DNA of 64,000 bases, taken from Pterois miles. Lineage: Eukaryota; Chordata; Actinopteri; Perciformes; Scorpaenidae. The translations under genes were made by a program, and so were the position numbers. Positions within the stretch are counted from its first letter, which is position 1; each line of letters begins with the position of its first letter. The DNA lies in NCBI GenBank assembly GCA_947000775.1, contig CAMQGK010000516.1:1691001-1755000 (forward strand), read 5' to 3'. The notes under the pieces are model-generated. The model did not search any database. It saw only the letters and a list, made by a program, of their open reading frames with translations, and was not told the origin of the DNA. Shown here piece by piece: positions 45,051 to 56,349 of the stretch.

Positions 45051-46360
45051 TGAGCTTGTCAGACTCATAGCATCATACTGAGTGACAGGCTCCACACATA
45101 CTATCAACTAAGAGTTAGGCAGAACAGGACATATAAATCAGTATGCAACTTTTTTTTAGTTCAGTACCTGTATATCCCATAAATACATAAAGTGTGTCTA
45201 AAGCAGTCTAATTACATCTTTCCACTTGTGGAACATAAATTCAGTTGGTGACTGTTGGCTAGACCCACTTAGATCACCCGCGGTTAAGAGGCACCATGTT
45301 TTTTTCCAATCAGCAACACTTGACAAAAAACCACCCAATTTAACACATAAGCGACTAAAATTAGTGCTGACCTCTCAATAAATGAAAATGCATTATAATT
45401 TTGTACTATGACCCTAAAACAACTCAAGTTGTGTACCATCACAGCCCATTAATGCATGGAGTCTTTTTAAACGCCGTGGTTTCTTTTAAGACCACAACAC
45501 CAAAATACAAAATAATAAATTCAACTTTTGATCCATAAGAAGATATTCAGAGTGACAAATTTAATTTCTCAACAAAAAAGCACAATACTTGTGAACACTT
45601 CTTGAAATTACCTTGAGCTTGAAATGAACAAAGAGTTGATATTTCAAGCACATTCACCTTCAGCAGGTCACTGGCTATATTTTACTGTACGGAGGCTGGA
45701 TTCTCCAACCTTCAGCATATTTAAAGTCCTAAAACTCTCATGATCCCCAGCATTTAGAAAATCTTGTTGGCTTATAAAATTGACTGTGGTTTATTTTTGT
45801 CTTTTATTTTCTGGGGAATAGAGCTTATAAGCCATTAGCAAATTATTTCATAGCTAACATTTTGAAGCAAAACCATCCAGAGTCCTTTACATAGCAATTA
45901 CTCCACACGCTTATAGGCAACCAAGAAAATCAGGGAAGGTCTTTTTTACACTACAGTCTGTTCCCACAGTGACAATACAGAGCGATTAATACATGTAAAT
46001 TGTTACATATAGTACCTTTAAAGAAATCCAATTATTTAAAAAACATGAAACACATCAATGTAAATGACTCCATCTGCATATCAAGTTACAATGGATCCAA
46101 CCCCAAGAAAGGAAGGCCATAAATATAGATAAAATCATTTCAGACGTGGTATGACCTTTCCAGGACTTGCAGTCACTGTGTATATAGTCCAACGTGTTTG
46201 TTTGATCTACAGGATAAATCTGTCTGTCAGGACTAATCTGTGCCTGCTTCTCCTAACAGGTTATATGACCAGCAACCTCTAAAACATGAACGGCTGATAC
46301 CAAATATTCACTTTGTCTTTTTAATAGACTGGTAATGATAAAACGTAAAAGCAGAAAAGG
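45051..46360. other. AT-rich repeat-poor segment
   Basis: No recognised transposon. 45430-45980 has the texture of a non-coding conserved element (TTAAAGTCCTAAAACTCTCA, GGAATAGAGCTTATAAGCCA, GCTTATAGGCAACCAAGAAA), but this is only an impression. No splice-flanked frame. Confidence 0.35.
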
Positions 46361-46811
46361 GAGTAAGAACAGGTGGTGTTTCAAAAAAAAAAAAAAAAAC
46401 AAGAAAGAAGGAAGGGAGGGAGGGAGATAGAGAGCAGTTACCATGCAGCCCGAACTGAGACCCTGGACTATTGAAGCCAGGCATGCAGACGAGAAAGCCA
46501 GCCGATAAGCACGGCTGATAAAAGATAGAAAATAGCAGCAGATTTGAACTTTCCCACCATCCTAAGATCCACAGGGGGAGGAGGGGTTGATTCAACTACT
46601 TACTGAATCCCTTCCTATCTCAAACCACTCTCCACCCCCCACCCCTCTCCCAAAACCCAACAGCCAAGGCAAGGCCACGAGTCGAACGGGATACAAGGTT
46701 AATACATACAAATAACACGCACACGCACGGCAGGGAAGGGAAGGGAAGGGTTCCCACTGCTGAACCATTCCTTGACTCCTCTAGACACAGATAAGTTGAC
46801 CAGTGGGAGCC
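46361..46811. promoter_or_regulatory. Unique island with paired GATAAG sites, before a CA repeat
   Basis: 46440-46560 holds AGCCAGCCGATAAGCACG and GCTGATAAAAGATAG within 30 bp, in non-repetitive GC-balanced sequence. It is flanked by a poly(A)/GGGA tract on the left and a (GGGAA)n patch (46730-46750) then a CA repeat on the right. Confidence 0.35.
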
Positions 46812-46915
<104 letters not shown>

Positions 46916-47047
46916 CGTCAACATAACGTAATCACATACTGCTGAAATTACGAGTTAAAACAACCAAAATGTTTCATGAGGTCAAAGGAAGGTCAAGAAA
47001 AACTGGTTTCTGTAGACACCCCCCCTACACGCATGCTCGCTCGCACG

Positions 47048-47048
<1 letters not shown>

Positions 47049-47089
<41 letters not shown>
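47049..47089. repeat. (CA)n microsatellite
   Basis: About 20 CA units preceded by GCACGCACGCAC. Confidence 0.95.
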
Positions 47090-47090
<1 letters not shown>

Positions 47091-47936
47091 GGTCATACAG
47101 TATGCGAAGTCTAACCATCATCATTCCATCCTCAAATCATATCCGAGACAGTGTTTCTTTCCATATCTCTGCTCCTCTCCGTTGACATAAAGAGACTTGG
47201 CCTCGAGTGAAACGGTGAGAATTTTCACACACTTCTACGTACAGACAAACACACACATACACACACAGATTTTGGTGAAATAAGGTCATTCCCATATCCG
47301 ACATGGTTTTGGCTGTGAAATTTATTGATGGGATTCATTCACAAGGTCTATACTGCAGATGGTCTTTGGCACTAGCATGACTTGCATGTTCTGATTCTTA
47401 CACAACAGTACAGGTGCAGCCGTGCCCCCATATGGAAAAATACACCAATTATGATTTTAAAAAAACTACATACAGAAAATCTTTCACTTTGTATATTTTC
47501 AGAATTAATTTAAAGGGTTTCAATCTTTCTTGGGTTGGAAAAGCTGCTATTAGCTTGATTAACTTTGAGTCAAAGTCAAACATGGTAACTGTTGTTCTCA
47601 AAGCCAAAAAGGAAAAACAATGCAGCTTTCTACAGGTCTTTTAATTATTTTTGCGTACCAAGTTGAGTAAACTCTCAAACTCAAAGTCAAATACCATTAT
47701 TTTGGTGGTGAATTATATGGAATGTAACATTACAGAAATATCAGACAACACATTTATAGGTTTCTGATAGGCGGGATGTAAAGACTTCTAACAATAGTAT
47801 AATCGGCCTCATCCGAGCTTCTATTTACTAGTGCATTAATCAATCTGCATACAGGTAATCCACAAAGTGCAGTTGTGGAGTTTGCCACAAAATTTCACCA
47901 TTTTAAATGCTGATACCCTCTCTTGATTTAGAAACT
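47090..47936. other. Unique sequence, nothing recognised
   Basis: No exon or repeat family recognised. Confidence 0.4.
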
Positions 47937-48305
47937 CCATCCATCCATCGTCAACCGCTTATCCCGTTAGGGGTCGCGGGGGGCTGGAGCCGATCCCAGC
48001 TGGCATTGGGCGAAGGCGGGGTTCACCCTGGACAGGTCGCCAGTCCATCGCAGGGCACATAGAGACAGACAACATAGAGACAGACAACCATTCACGCTCA
48101 CATCCACACCTACGGGCAATTTAGAGTCATCAATTAGCCTAAACAGCATGTCTTTGGACTGTGGGAGGAAGCCGGAGTACCCGGAGAAAACCCACGCTTA
48201 CACAGGGAGAACATGCAAACTCCACACAGAAAAGTCCCCGGAATCGAACCTGCGACCCTCTTGCTGTGAGGCGAGAGTGCTAACCACTACACCACCGTGT
48301 AGCCC
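47937..48305 (-). mobile_element. SINE-B, complete, reverse
   Basis: It runs from CCATCCATCCATCGTCAACC to CACTACACCACCGTGTAGCCC. It is nearly identical in plan to the 41314 copy, including a duplicated CATAGAGACAGACAA unit. No clear target duplication. It abuts a hAT-1 fragment at 48307. Confidence 0.9.
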
Positions 48306-48306
48306 T

Positions 48307-48367
48307 GTGATTTTTCGCTGTTGTAGTCTGAGTAATGGAACGTCATATCCGTTCCATATCCATATCA
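48307..48367 (-). mobile_element. hAT-1 fragment, reverse
   Basis: GCTGTTGTAGTCTGAGTAAT, GGAACGTCATATCCGTTCC match in reverse the 3' third of hAT-1. It probably belongs to the same insertion as 49010-49559. Confidence 0.7.
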
Positions 48368-49009
48368 AAAAAAAAAAAACAGCCGGCCACCGTGAGCTAG
48401 GGATGTGACTGTGAGGAAATTTTCCCACTGGTTAATAAACTTCAACACCCCTGTTACAGATAAAACCAGGTGATTTACAAGAAAAGATGATGGTCAATAT
48501 ATGTGCTTACTTTGATGATTACCATCGTATGGCGGTATGTCTGGCCAATCCAGTCCAGCTTTTGCTGCAGGGCCGAATGTTTCCACCCTGTGCTGCTCCA
48601 CAGCACACACCGACTGTGACCACACCAACCTTCCCACAGTGATGACCTCATTAACATTATATAATGTTCATAACAACATAACGTTCCCTTATAGCATTGG
48701 GTTTAAATCTGAAATATTGCCAAATAGGCGCTTTTGCTTTTCATTTTGCATCAACTTGTCTGTCAACTGTCAACTGTGTGTGAAATCTGACACCTTCTAC
48801 TCTGAGCTGAGACTCTGCAGAGAACTGATGCATTAACAATCAATTTCTTTATAGCATGGGGCTGATACACAAAAATTAACTAAATGCGTTTTATTTCTGT
48901 AAAAAAAAAAAAAAAAAAAAAAGCAAAATGGCGGTGGGGGGCAGTGGGTAGGTCATTTAATCAGTGTATTCCCAATCACCATGTAACATCGGTAACATAG
49001 ACTACCGTG
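48368..49009. other. 640-bp segment separating two hAT-1 pieces
   Basis: It begins with a poly(A) run of about 13 and contains another poly(A) run of 22 (48900-48921). Internal sequence is unique to me. It may be a later insertion or rearranged DNA. Confidence 0.4.
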
Positions 49010-49559
49010 AGTCAAAATAAAAAAGATAGAAAACAGTCGAGGGTCCGCGTAGATATGACCTGCGTCCTCACATTTTAAATCAAAAGTGGTAAACACTACA
49101 CATACAGTCAAGTATGGAAACACTTTGGGTTCAACACATTGCAGGAAAAGCAGAGCTAGACCTCGTGGCTAAAGCTGCATGCTAACTCTGTCATGGACAG
49201 GAAATGTTATTGTATTGTGGTAACGTGTCAAGCCGGCCGTCACTCTCATCTCTGTGGTCAAATGGGCCGACGCTACAGCTGTAGAGCATAATATACTGAC
49301 ATTTATGTTAAATGCATTCAAACAGCCCTGACAGAGCTAACCATGGCTGTATAAAGAGAACAGAGCTGAGGGGAGCGCTAGAGACGAACTTGGCAAAGTA
49401 TGTACGTATGACTACATCTGTTTTTGAAAACAAGGGTTATCAAAGGGAACTATGTACAAAATACATGTATAGAAATAAGATTTACTGGACTGTATTCACC
49501 AGTAGTATAAAACATTACATGTCCCTTATAAATACAGTAGGTGTATCATCCCAGCCCTA
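49010..49559 (-). mobile_element. hAT-1 copy 5, reverse, internally deleted
   Basis: It carries, in reverse, GTTTCCATACTTGACTGTAT-like, GCATGCAGCTTTAGCCACG-like and ACCATGGCTGTATAAAGAG blocks and ends CATCCCAGCCCTA at 49559, the reverse of the TAGGGCTGGG terminus. The segment between CTTATAAAT and the terminus is deleted relative to copy 2. Confidence 0.75.
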
Positions 49560-49934
49560 CTAATATTGATGCTCAACAAAATTATATTACAATTTGATTA
49601 TAAATATGAACCATTTTAGACAAGCACATCACTTGTCTAACATGTATCCTTGATACATTACTACACACAATAATTAGGCAAACATCATATACGATCCAAG
49701 CTGCATCTGTAGGTGGTTAATAACAAGGTTGTGTCATCTGCTGATATGTTGCATCAGATGAACAGGGAACAGACACATGATGAAGGAGAGCTGAAACTAC
49801 AGATCAGGTGGATCAGGGACTTTAACATATAGCATGAGAGACATTTCTCAAAGTGTGTACAGTACGTGTGAGGATGCGTTTAACTGAGTATTTGTGTGAT
49901 TAGTGTTTGCCTGTGTGTGCATGATACAATGGAC
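49560..49934. other. Unique sequence, nothing recognised
   Basis: No feature identified. Confidence 0.4.
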
Positions 49935-50112
49935 CTGATTGCAATCCATCCTCCTTGATCTCAACTCTGAATAAAAACACAGATGAGAGATTGTAGTGGT
50001 ATGCAGGAGGAAAGAGAGACTCCTCCTCCTCTCGGTTTATCTGAGCACCCCTGAAGACCACATCTTTGACATGAACCAGCTCTGTGTTCACATCACTGCC
50101 ATGCTGTGGACA
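49935..50112 (-). CDS. Possible coding exon (weak candidate)
   Basis: On the minus strand, GTTTCTCTTCAG could be an acceptor and CAATCAG before GTCCATTG a weak donor. The 178 bp between would be phase 0 to phase 1 and read 59 codons without a stop: CPQHGSDVNTEL, VHVKDVVFRGAQINREEEES, and ending VEIKEDGLQS. Phase 1 at the end would join in frame to 28767-28913. Against it, the donor lacks the usual A or G at +3, a second acceptor-like TTTTTATTCAG lies inside, and I recognise no family. Confidence 0.25.
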
Positions 50113-50551
50113 CTGAAGAGAAACATTTTGTCAGCACTGGAAAAAACAAAGATCTTCAGCTGATGAGGTCTTGAATTTCTGATCTGTTTACTGTCTATGA
50201 AGAATGTTTCATCTTTCTCACATCTCTTTCAAGGTAGTTTGATTCGCCTTTTTCTGCTCCCCACCTTCTCTCTTCCTCTTCATTTTCACTAACTTCTTCT
50301 TGCCTTCCTCCTCTGCCTATTTCCATTTTACTCATTTCCCTCCTCCAGTAAATTGATTTAATTGATATATTTACAGTGACACTGATTAGTACTATTGTTT
50401 GCACTTGCAAGACTTTGTGTCATCTTCCCAAAGCTGTAGACTGTTTTGAATAATCCATAACTTTGTATGGAGGAAGAGATATGATGCATGAAATAGCTCA
50501 ATTACAAAGTAATTTCAACTGGTGACTGGTTGACTGTGCGGGTTGTGTTAG
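50113..50551. other. Unique sequence, nothing recognised
   Basis: No feature identified. Pyrimidine-rich at 50265-50345. Confidence 0.4.
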
Positions 50552-50700
50552 GGCTGCATGATTCTGGAAAAAAAAACATCTACCGACTGATATTGCGAGT
50601 TATGGTACTAGAAGGAATGATTATTTTTATATAATTATTCTCATTTTCACTGAAAAACATTTTAGAATGATTACGGTGTGATTTTTGAAGGAATCTGTAC
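50552..50700 (+). mobile_element. hAT-like fragment, TAGGGCTGCATGATTC start
   Basis: TTAGGGCTGCATGATTCTGG resembles the fish TAGGGCTGCATGATTATGG family, with the AATGATTATTTTTATATAAT-type interior. The right end is not found. It abuts the hAT-5 copy at 50703. Confidence 0.5.
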
Positions 50701-50702
50701 CT

Positions 50703-51115
50703 AGGGATGCACCGATACCCGATCAAATTTCGGGCCAAAACTGACTCAAACAGCTGGATCAGGTATCGGCAACAATGGGGCCGATCTATTAAATGCAATT
50801 TTATATTTATACATTACATAGTTTAATCTAAATTCCTGTTTTGACCAGTTTGTTGCTACTTTGAAAAATATTACACTTGAATTGTAATTCCTCTTAATTT
50901 TTACCTTTTCCTGGTGTACAATTTATAATCTTAATCATAATTAACAATTATATGCCATCTCACAGACACATAAGTTACACAGTAATTCCTGAAGTGCACT
51001 TTTGTTGATGGCCCCAACTCTGATGATTGCCGAAAAGCTGATCTGCTCGTAGGCATCTCTCTGTCACACAACCACTCAGTCACTACACACACTACATTAC
51101 ACTGCTTTGATACCA
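50703..51115 (+). mobile_element. hAT-5 copy 1: TAGGGATGCACCGATACC end
   Basis: It starts TAGGGATGCACCGATACCCG and continues AAACAGCTGGATCAGGTATC and ACACTTGAATTGTAATTCCT. The same blocks flank the Penelope fragment at 52669-53801. The right terminus is missing. Confidence 0.65.
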
Positions 51116-51155
51116 ATATAATATGTAAACATGTGGATACCTGATGGCTCCCTAG

Positions 51156-51157
<2 letters not shown>

Positions 51158-51195
<38 letters not shown>
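51158..51195. repeat. (TA)n microsatellite
   Basis: A perfect TA run followed by GGGTTTATCG. Confidence 0.95.
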
Positions 51196-51200
<5 letters not shown>

Positions 51201-51976
51201 TTATCGAATGCACACATCATACTTGAAGTCAGGTGTCATATACTGTATGGTGGGTGTATAACTAAGCACTGATCAAGCCACAACAAATTCAATATGCCAT
51301 CGTTCCACATGACAGAATCCCAGTGTTGTACATCTGTGTGATCTGCAGCTGCCTACTGTACATCTGCCTCTCCCACTGCCAAGAAGAGGAAGCTTTTACC
51401 AGGAAACCCTCTCTGAAAAGTAAAGAGAAATACCACGAGAGAGAGAAGGGGAGGAGGGAGATAAAAGGGCAGAGAAGTGATAAAGATAAAGAGACAGACA
51501 AGCAAAGCAAAAGAAAAAAACAAGGGAAAAGAGAGATGGAAAGATGGGGGAGTGGGGACAGTCTTTTTGTTGGAGAGAGAGCAGAAATAGAGAAGAGGGG
51601 AGGTACGCCACTCACAACTTGGCTTTGCATCTCTTATCTCTGCCTCCTGTCACAAGGCTTAAAATAAAAATAAAAATAAAGTGAGATGGTGGCAGCAGTG
51701 TTGGTGCGATAGCCCTGTGGAGCATGGAGAGGGGATGTAAAGGAGATAGCTGGTTAAATATAACCCGCTGCATGGTTGGCAGCAGCAAAGAAAGGGGGTA
51801 TTTTCAAGAGGCAGGGCATCACTGGAGCCCTCACTGCCCAGATAACATCCATGTTAAGTGTGTGTATGCATGTGTGTGTTTGTGCAAAAGACATATCCAT
51901 AACTACTCTACTGATCGAACACACACAAGTATGCAAGCCCAGACATACACAATTACTTTTACACACTGATAGAGCA

Positions 51977-51977
<1 letters not shown>
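51196..51977. other. Unique sequence with a purine-rich tract at 51408-51600
   Basis: The purine-rich tract (GAGAGAGAAGGGGAGGAGGG and similar) produces the long Lys/Glu- and Ser/Leu-rich frames on opposite strands, which I reject as genes. Unique sequence with AGGAGATAGCTGGTTAAATA lies to the right. Confidence 0.4.
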
Positions 51978-52014
<37 letters not shown>

Positions 52015-52033
52015 CACACACACACACACACAG
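51978..52033. repeat. (CA)n microsatellite, once interrupted
   Basis: CA run with one extra A at about 52013. Confidence 0.95.
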
Positions 52034-52259
52034 AAGGGGTAGAGTCAAGAAAAGACGCACTCGCTTACATCTATGTATCTTTCTGCCTTGCCAAAGGAAG
52101 TATCAGCGACCCCCCTTAGCGCCCCCCTCCCCACCCCAACGCAAAAAGTCACAACGGGATTTCTGATGGGAAAAATGTGCTTTCCTCAGATGATGGTCAG
52201 ATAGAGGGGGAGTACAGCCAAATGTCAAAGATGATAAATGGAAGGGTGCAGAGACAAGA

Positions 52260-52312
<53 letters not shown>
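52260..52312. repeat. (CA)n microsatellite
   Basis: About 26 CA units. Confidence 0.95.
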
Positions 52313-52315
<3 letters not shown>

Positions 52316-52618
52316 GAACAGACACAGAAGTACTTTTCCTCACTTGTGTTAATAACAGCAGCACACACGTAAATACACCTGGACATCCCGGGGCTGCAAC
52401 TATCACTCATATTTGAGGAATCTATCAAAGCTGACATCCAATTTTCAAATAACCCACAATAAAGAGAACACACTTTCTTGACAAATAGAGATGTCTTTTT
52501 TGGCCAAAAGACAAAAGTTCAATTCAGCTCGATGTCCAAGTTCATGACAGCAAGTTTTTCAAAATCTTAAGTGTTCACATTTCTGATGTGTCTAACTTCC
52601 TGCATATGTATTACAACT

Positions 52619-52660
52619 TGGGCTGCAGCTAATAATTATTTTCATTATCGGTTAATCAGT
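52619..52660 (+). mobile_element. 5' end of family 4 element, interrupted
   Basis: GGGCTGCAGCTAATAATTATTTTCATTATC is the family's start (given here only in part): GGGCTGCAGCTAATAATTAT then TTTCATTATCGGTTAATCAG. It stops exactly where hAT-5 copy 2 begins, so hAT-5 may have inserted into it. Confidence 0.6.
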
Positions 52661-53809
52661 GTATTTTTAGGGATGCACCGATAGCGATACTGGATGAGGT
52701 ATTGGGCCGACACCGACTCAAATAGCTGGATCGGGCATCAGCGACAATGGAGGCAATCAGAACACCAATACCACGGGTGGCGAAGAAAAGGAGGACAGAC
52801 GCAACAACACTGTCATCCCCTATGTGTCTAACAAACACCGCATCCCTGTGTTTTTCAAACCCAGCAACACCCTCAGACAGAAACTGGTCCACCCGAAGGA
52901 CCGCACACCCAAACACAAGAAAATTAACCTGGTGTATGCAGCCCAATGCAGTGAGGAGTGCATGGATGTATACGTCGGTGAAACCAAAGAACCACTAAAT
53001 AGATGGATGGCTCAACAGACGAGCCAACTCCTCAGCTTTGGACTCAGCAGTTTATCTAGACCTGAAGGATAAGGGACACTTTCTTGAGGACAGTAACGTG
53101 CATATTTTGGACAGGGAGGAGAGGTGGCTTGAAAGAGGAGTGAAAGTAGAGGAACCCTCAATCAACAGAGGAGGAGGCCTAAAGCACCACCTGTCTTCCA
53201 CCTACAATGCTGTCCTGGCATCCCTTCCCAGGAGATTGAACCACCATTCACACCTGACCTCACTGGACAGTCTTTCACACCGGACATCAGCTGACTAACG
53301 ACCCATAACCACTCATCACAAGCAGGAGCACAATGAACTGAGTGGTTTCCATTATCCTGCTAATGACCCCACAGAGGTCAAATTCATGGGTTCCCCTGCC
53401 AGTCAGTCAAAACTCAAGAAGCTTCTTGGATGAGAAGTGACACATCTTCAAGACACTAAACCAAGTCCAGTTGTTGCTGATTTAGCCTTACTCGGATGCT
53501 ATGGCCTGGATGACTGACAACCTTCACAAACAATTAATTTTCTGTTTTTGCTGCATTAAAAACTTTTACACCCGAGTTGTAATTCCTTTTAAATTTGAAG
53601 ATTTTTACAATTTCTTATTTTAACAAAAAGTACAATTAAATACATTTATATCAATGTCTTTATTAGTCACATTTTGTTTTACAAAGTTAGGAAAGCAATG
53701 TTAAAGATTATTAAAAATAAAACACTAGTATCAGATCCATATTCAGTATCGGCTGATAACCAAAGCCCAGATATCGAAAAAGTCAAATTGGTGCATCCCT
53801 AATACTTTT
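52661..53809 (+). mobile_element. hAT-5 copy 2 hosting a Penelope-like fragment
   Basis: The left end AGGGATGCACCGATAGCGAT (from 52669) and the right end TTGGTGCATCCCTAA (to 53801) are inverted repeats. The flanks GTATTTTT (52661-52668) and ATACTTTT (53802-53809) agree at 6 of 8 positions. hAT-5 sequence stops near 52758 (compare 50703 copy) and resumes near 53530 (TTGCTGCATTAAAAAC, GAGTTGTAATTCC), with the Penelope-like piece between. Confidence 0.75.
52759..53530 (+). pseudogene. Penelope-like retroelement fragment, GIY-YIG endonuclease region
   Basis: One frame reads NNTVIPYVSNKHRIPVFFKP, then NTLRQKLVHPKD, then the nuclease start LVYAAQCSEECMDVYVGET (GIY-YIG-type LVY and YVG motifs about 10 residues apart). 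A frameshift near 53020-53040 moves to AVYLDLKDKGHFLEDSNVHI, LDREERWLERGVK, PSINRGGGLKHHLS and YNAVLASLPRRL. Downstream AACTCAAGAAGCTTCTTGGA and GGATGACTGACAACCTTCA belong to the usual 3' region. The reverse transcriptase part is absent (5'-truncated). In Penelope-like elements this nuclease nicks the target for reverse transcription. Dead copy. Confidence 0.85.
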
Positions 53810-54594
53810 GATCAATAACTTCATCATCTAGGTGGGTCTAAGATTTAGTTCATAATCATATAAAAATGTGTGTGTATATATATTTTCTCTTAATGTAGTG
53901 CAGTAAGAGCAGAACGCCTTTTGTTAATATTGCTACATACATGTGTAGTCTCCATTTTCTACATATATTTCTATAAGTATCAGTATTTTACGCAAGTGAT
54001 ATTATAAACGGCCGCTGGATGTTTCGGTGTTTGTGTGAGTTCACCTGCCATGTAAACAATCTTTGGGCCTGGGCAATTATTAATGGAAGAGGTTTACTTG
54101 CTAAAATCATAATGGCAGGCTACTACTGTTACCTGTCAATTTGAGAGGCTGGAACTGGAAAACTTTTATTTAATTAGTTAGTTATTACTGAATTATTTTC
54201 TGTTGATTGACTAATCAATTAATCCACTAATCGTCTCAGTTCAAAATCATCACTGAGAAAATTTTAGATACTTTCATTTCCTGTCAGTTTAAAAAAATGA
54301 AAATCAGGCTTTTATGAAAAACATTACATTTAAGGACATAAGTTAATAGTCAATACACAGCAGTGGACCACAGGAAAATAGTCGCTGCTTCGGCTACAGC
54401 TAAAGGGGATCCAAATAAATGAAATGAAACAGCAACTTCATTCTTGCAGACCAATTACGTTTTTTTCACATAACATACATTTTTGCTAACTGTTTAGATT
54501 TCTGCTGCTAAATCTGATGTTTGAGCAGTGCCAGAGCATCCTGTAATGCACCATGTGGTAGTCGTGCCCTGCTAAACAGGGGTCAGAAGTAGCC
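53810..54594. repeat. AT-rich sequence with degraded hAT-type and LINE-tail-like pieces
   Basis: 54165-54330 has TGACTAATCAATTAATCCAC-like AATTAATC stretches resembling family 4. GGCTACAGCTAAAGGGGATC and CAAATAAATGAAAT (54388-54425) resemble the 3' end of some vertebrate LINEs. Neither is complete. Confidence 0.35.
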
Positions 54595-55022
54595 ACGTAA
54601 GAAAATATTGAAGAAATCGAATATTGTCATATTATATTTTGTGAAACTGTTTGGATTCTCAAAAAACAGTATTGATTTTTAATTCATAGTTTACATGCAA
54701 TTATTAAATCAGTCAATAGTTTATATCATCAGATGCATCTTCTCACTGTATGTGCTCTCTGAAAGTTGTGCTATGACGCTGGTTGTTACAGGGACTGTGA
54801 TAAATGCAAATATAGAGCATAAAAAAGTAGAAATGTTTCAGTAAGATTTTATGCATATGGTTGTGTGTTCTTTATACAATGTCAGTTTTCCTAAAATTAG
54901 TTTGAAAAATCGCAACATATCGCCTTAATAACAGTATCGCAATACATCACAATATATTGAATCGTAGCCCCTGTATCATGAGACGTATCATATCACCAGA
55001 CTCTCTGAAATACACAGCCCTA
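54595..55022 (+). mobile_element. R5 copy 3, longest
   Basis: From ACGTAAGAAAATATTGAAG to CTGAAATACACAGCCCTA. It carries TTTACATGCAATTATTAAAT, CAGATGCATCTTCTC, TGCTATGACGCTGGTTG and ATCGCAATACATCACAATAT. Its right end shows the family boundary best. Confidence 0.65.
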
Positions 55023-55302
55023 GTCAGAAGTCAAGATCAGCTACACAGCAGATACCCTGGAACTGGTTGGGGTTCAGTGTCTTGCTCAGAGACTCTTCTC
55101 TAAGCAGGCTGAACCTGAATCAACCAATAGAAGAATGACTCTAGACTCTAGACTACTAGATTAGCTCATGGTGGACTCAGTATCTTGTCACGAGGTGACT
55201 CCTATGATAGCATCACGTCTTGTCTTTCTTAACCTGGCCTGGCCTTGCCCAGTCTGGTCTGGTGTCTTCTGGGGCTTTAGAGTCCTACAGTCAAGCTTAA
55301 CC
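55023..55302. other. Unique sequence
   Basis: No exon or repeat recognised. A short CCTGGCCTGGCCTTGCC patch lies at about 55232. Confidence 0.4.
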
Positions 55303-55326
55303 GGTGTGTGTGTGTGTGTGTGTGTG
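55303..55326. repeat. Short (GT)n microsatellite
   Basis: About 12 GT units at the left edge of the island that follows. Confidence 0.9.
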
Positions 55327-55626
55327 GATGACTTAAGAGATAATTTTAATATCAGGCCGGTGTGGATTGCTGATAGTGTTTTAAGGCAGGGCCCGGTGGA
55401 CCGAGCGCTGGTAGTACCTATCTGTAATTAGTAACCATTCCCTATCACTGATAAGATAAACTACGCCTGACCTTTTCCATTTGGTCACCATAGCAACCCA
55501 ACACCCCCACCCGGGCACCACCGCCCTCCCCTTCGTATTATTTTAGTGATTAAACAGCAAATAGCACTGAAGATGTGAGGAGCTGATAGGAGCATGATTA
55601 ATAATAGTCCTCCACATGGTCCTCTG

Positions 55627-55629
<3 letters not shown>
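55327..55629. promoter_or_regulatory. Unique island with several GATA-type sites
   Basis: AAGAGATAATTTTAATATC, TTGCTGATAGTGTTTTAAGG, GTACCTATCTGTAATTAG, CCCTATCACTGATAAGATAA and GAGGAGCTGATAGGAGC (55576-55592) lie within 260 bp. GGAGCTGATAG is shared with the 12.3, 37.6 and 62.6 kb islands. GT repeats bound it on both sides. Candidate enhancer. Confidence 0.45.

Positions 55630-55709
<80 letters not shown>
55630..55709. repeat. (GT)n microsatellite, 40 units
   Basis: A perfect GT run, then GGTGGTGAGGGGGGG. Confidence 0.97.
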
Positions 55710-55710
<1 letters not shown>

Positions 55711-56349
55711 TGGTGAGGGGGGGTATGAGGGTGTATGTCTGTGCTGAGGAGGAGGGGCCCATCAGTGTCAAACAGTCATTGTGAAAAGGCTTGGCTTGGC
55801 TTTTTGTGGTGAATAATGGAAATTTAAGATGAGCTGAAGGTGAAATAAAAGCAGCAGGATGAGAGCGATAGATGTCTCCCTATTCCGAGAGCCGATCTGA
55901 GGATAGGTAATATTAACATTACCCTTTCCCATACACACTCAGCTTTTGCCCACCATGGCCCTTACATTCTGAGGGGCCCTGCTGGGGACGTGCTATCTGT
56001 TGATGAATAATGAATGCTGGATTCCAGGGTTACGTTCTCCTCTCTAAAACGCCACACTGTGGTTTTAGAGTGGTGGGCAGGAGGACTGACGTCTCAATCA
56101 GAGAAACTTGAAATGAGAAACTGAGTGTAGATCTTGATTGATGTCTGTGACAAACTTCCCCTTACTGGAAAAGCAATCATTGTGGAGGTAGTGTAAGGAA
56201 CGCTCTATATATGGTGAAAGGCTGTCTAAAAAGGAGCATCTTAATCATCAGAATTAACTGATATCATGATCTGCCTGGAAGATAGGGCCAGAAAAAACAA
56301 TGACCTGATAATGATGATATATTTCACTTCACGACATATCTGACTATAT
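55710..56349. promoter_or_regulatory. Unique island right of the GT repeat
   Basis: GAGAGCGATAGATGTCTCCC, GAGAGCCGATCTGAGGATAG and GTGCTATCTGTTGATGAAT continue the GATA-type pattern (55860-56010). Further right nothing is recognised. Confidence 0.35.
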
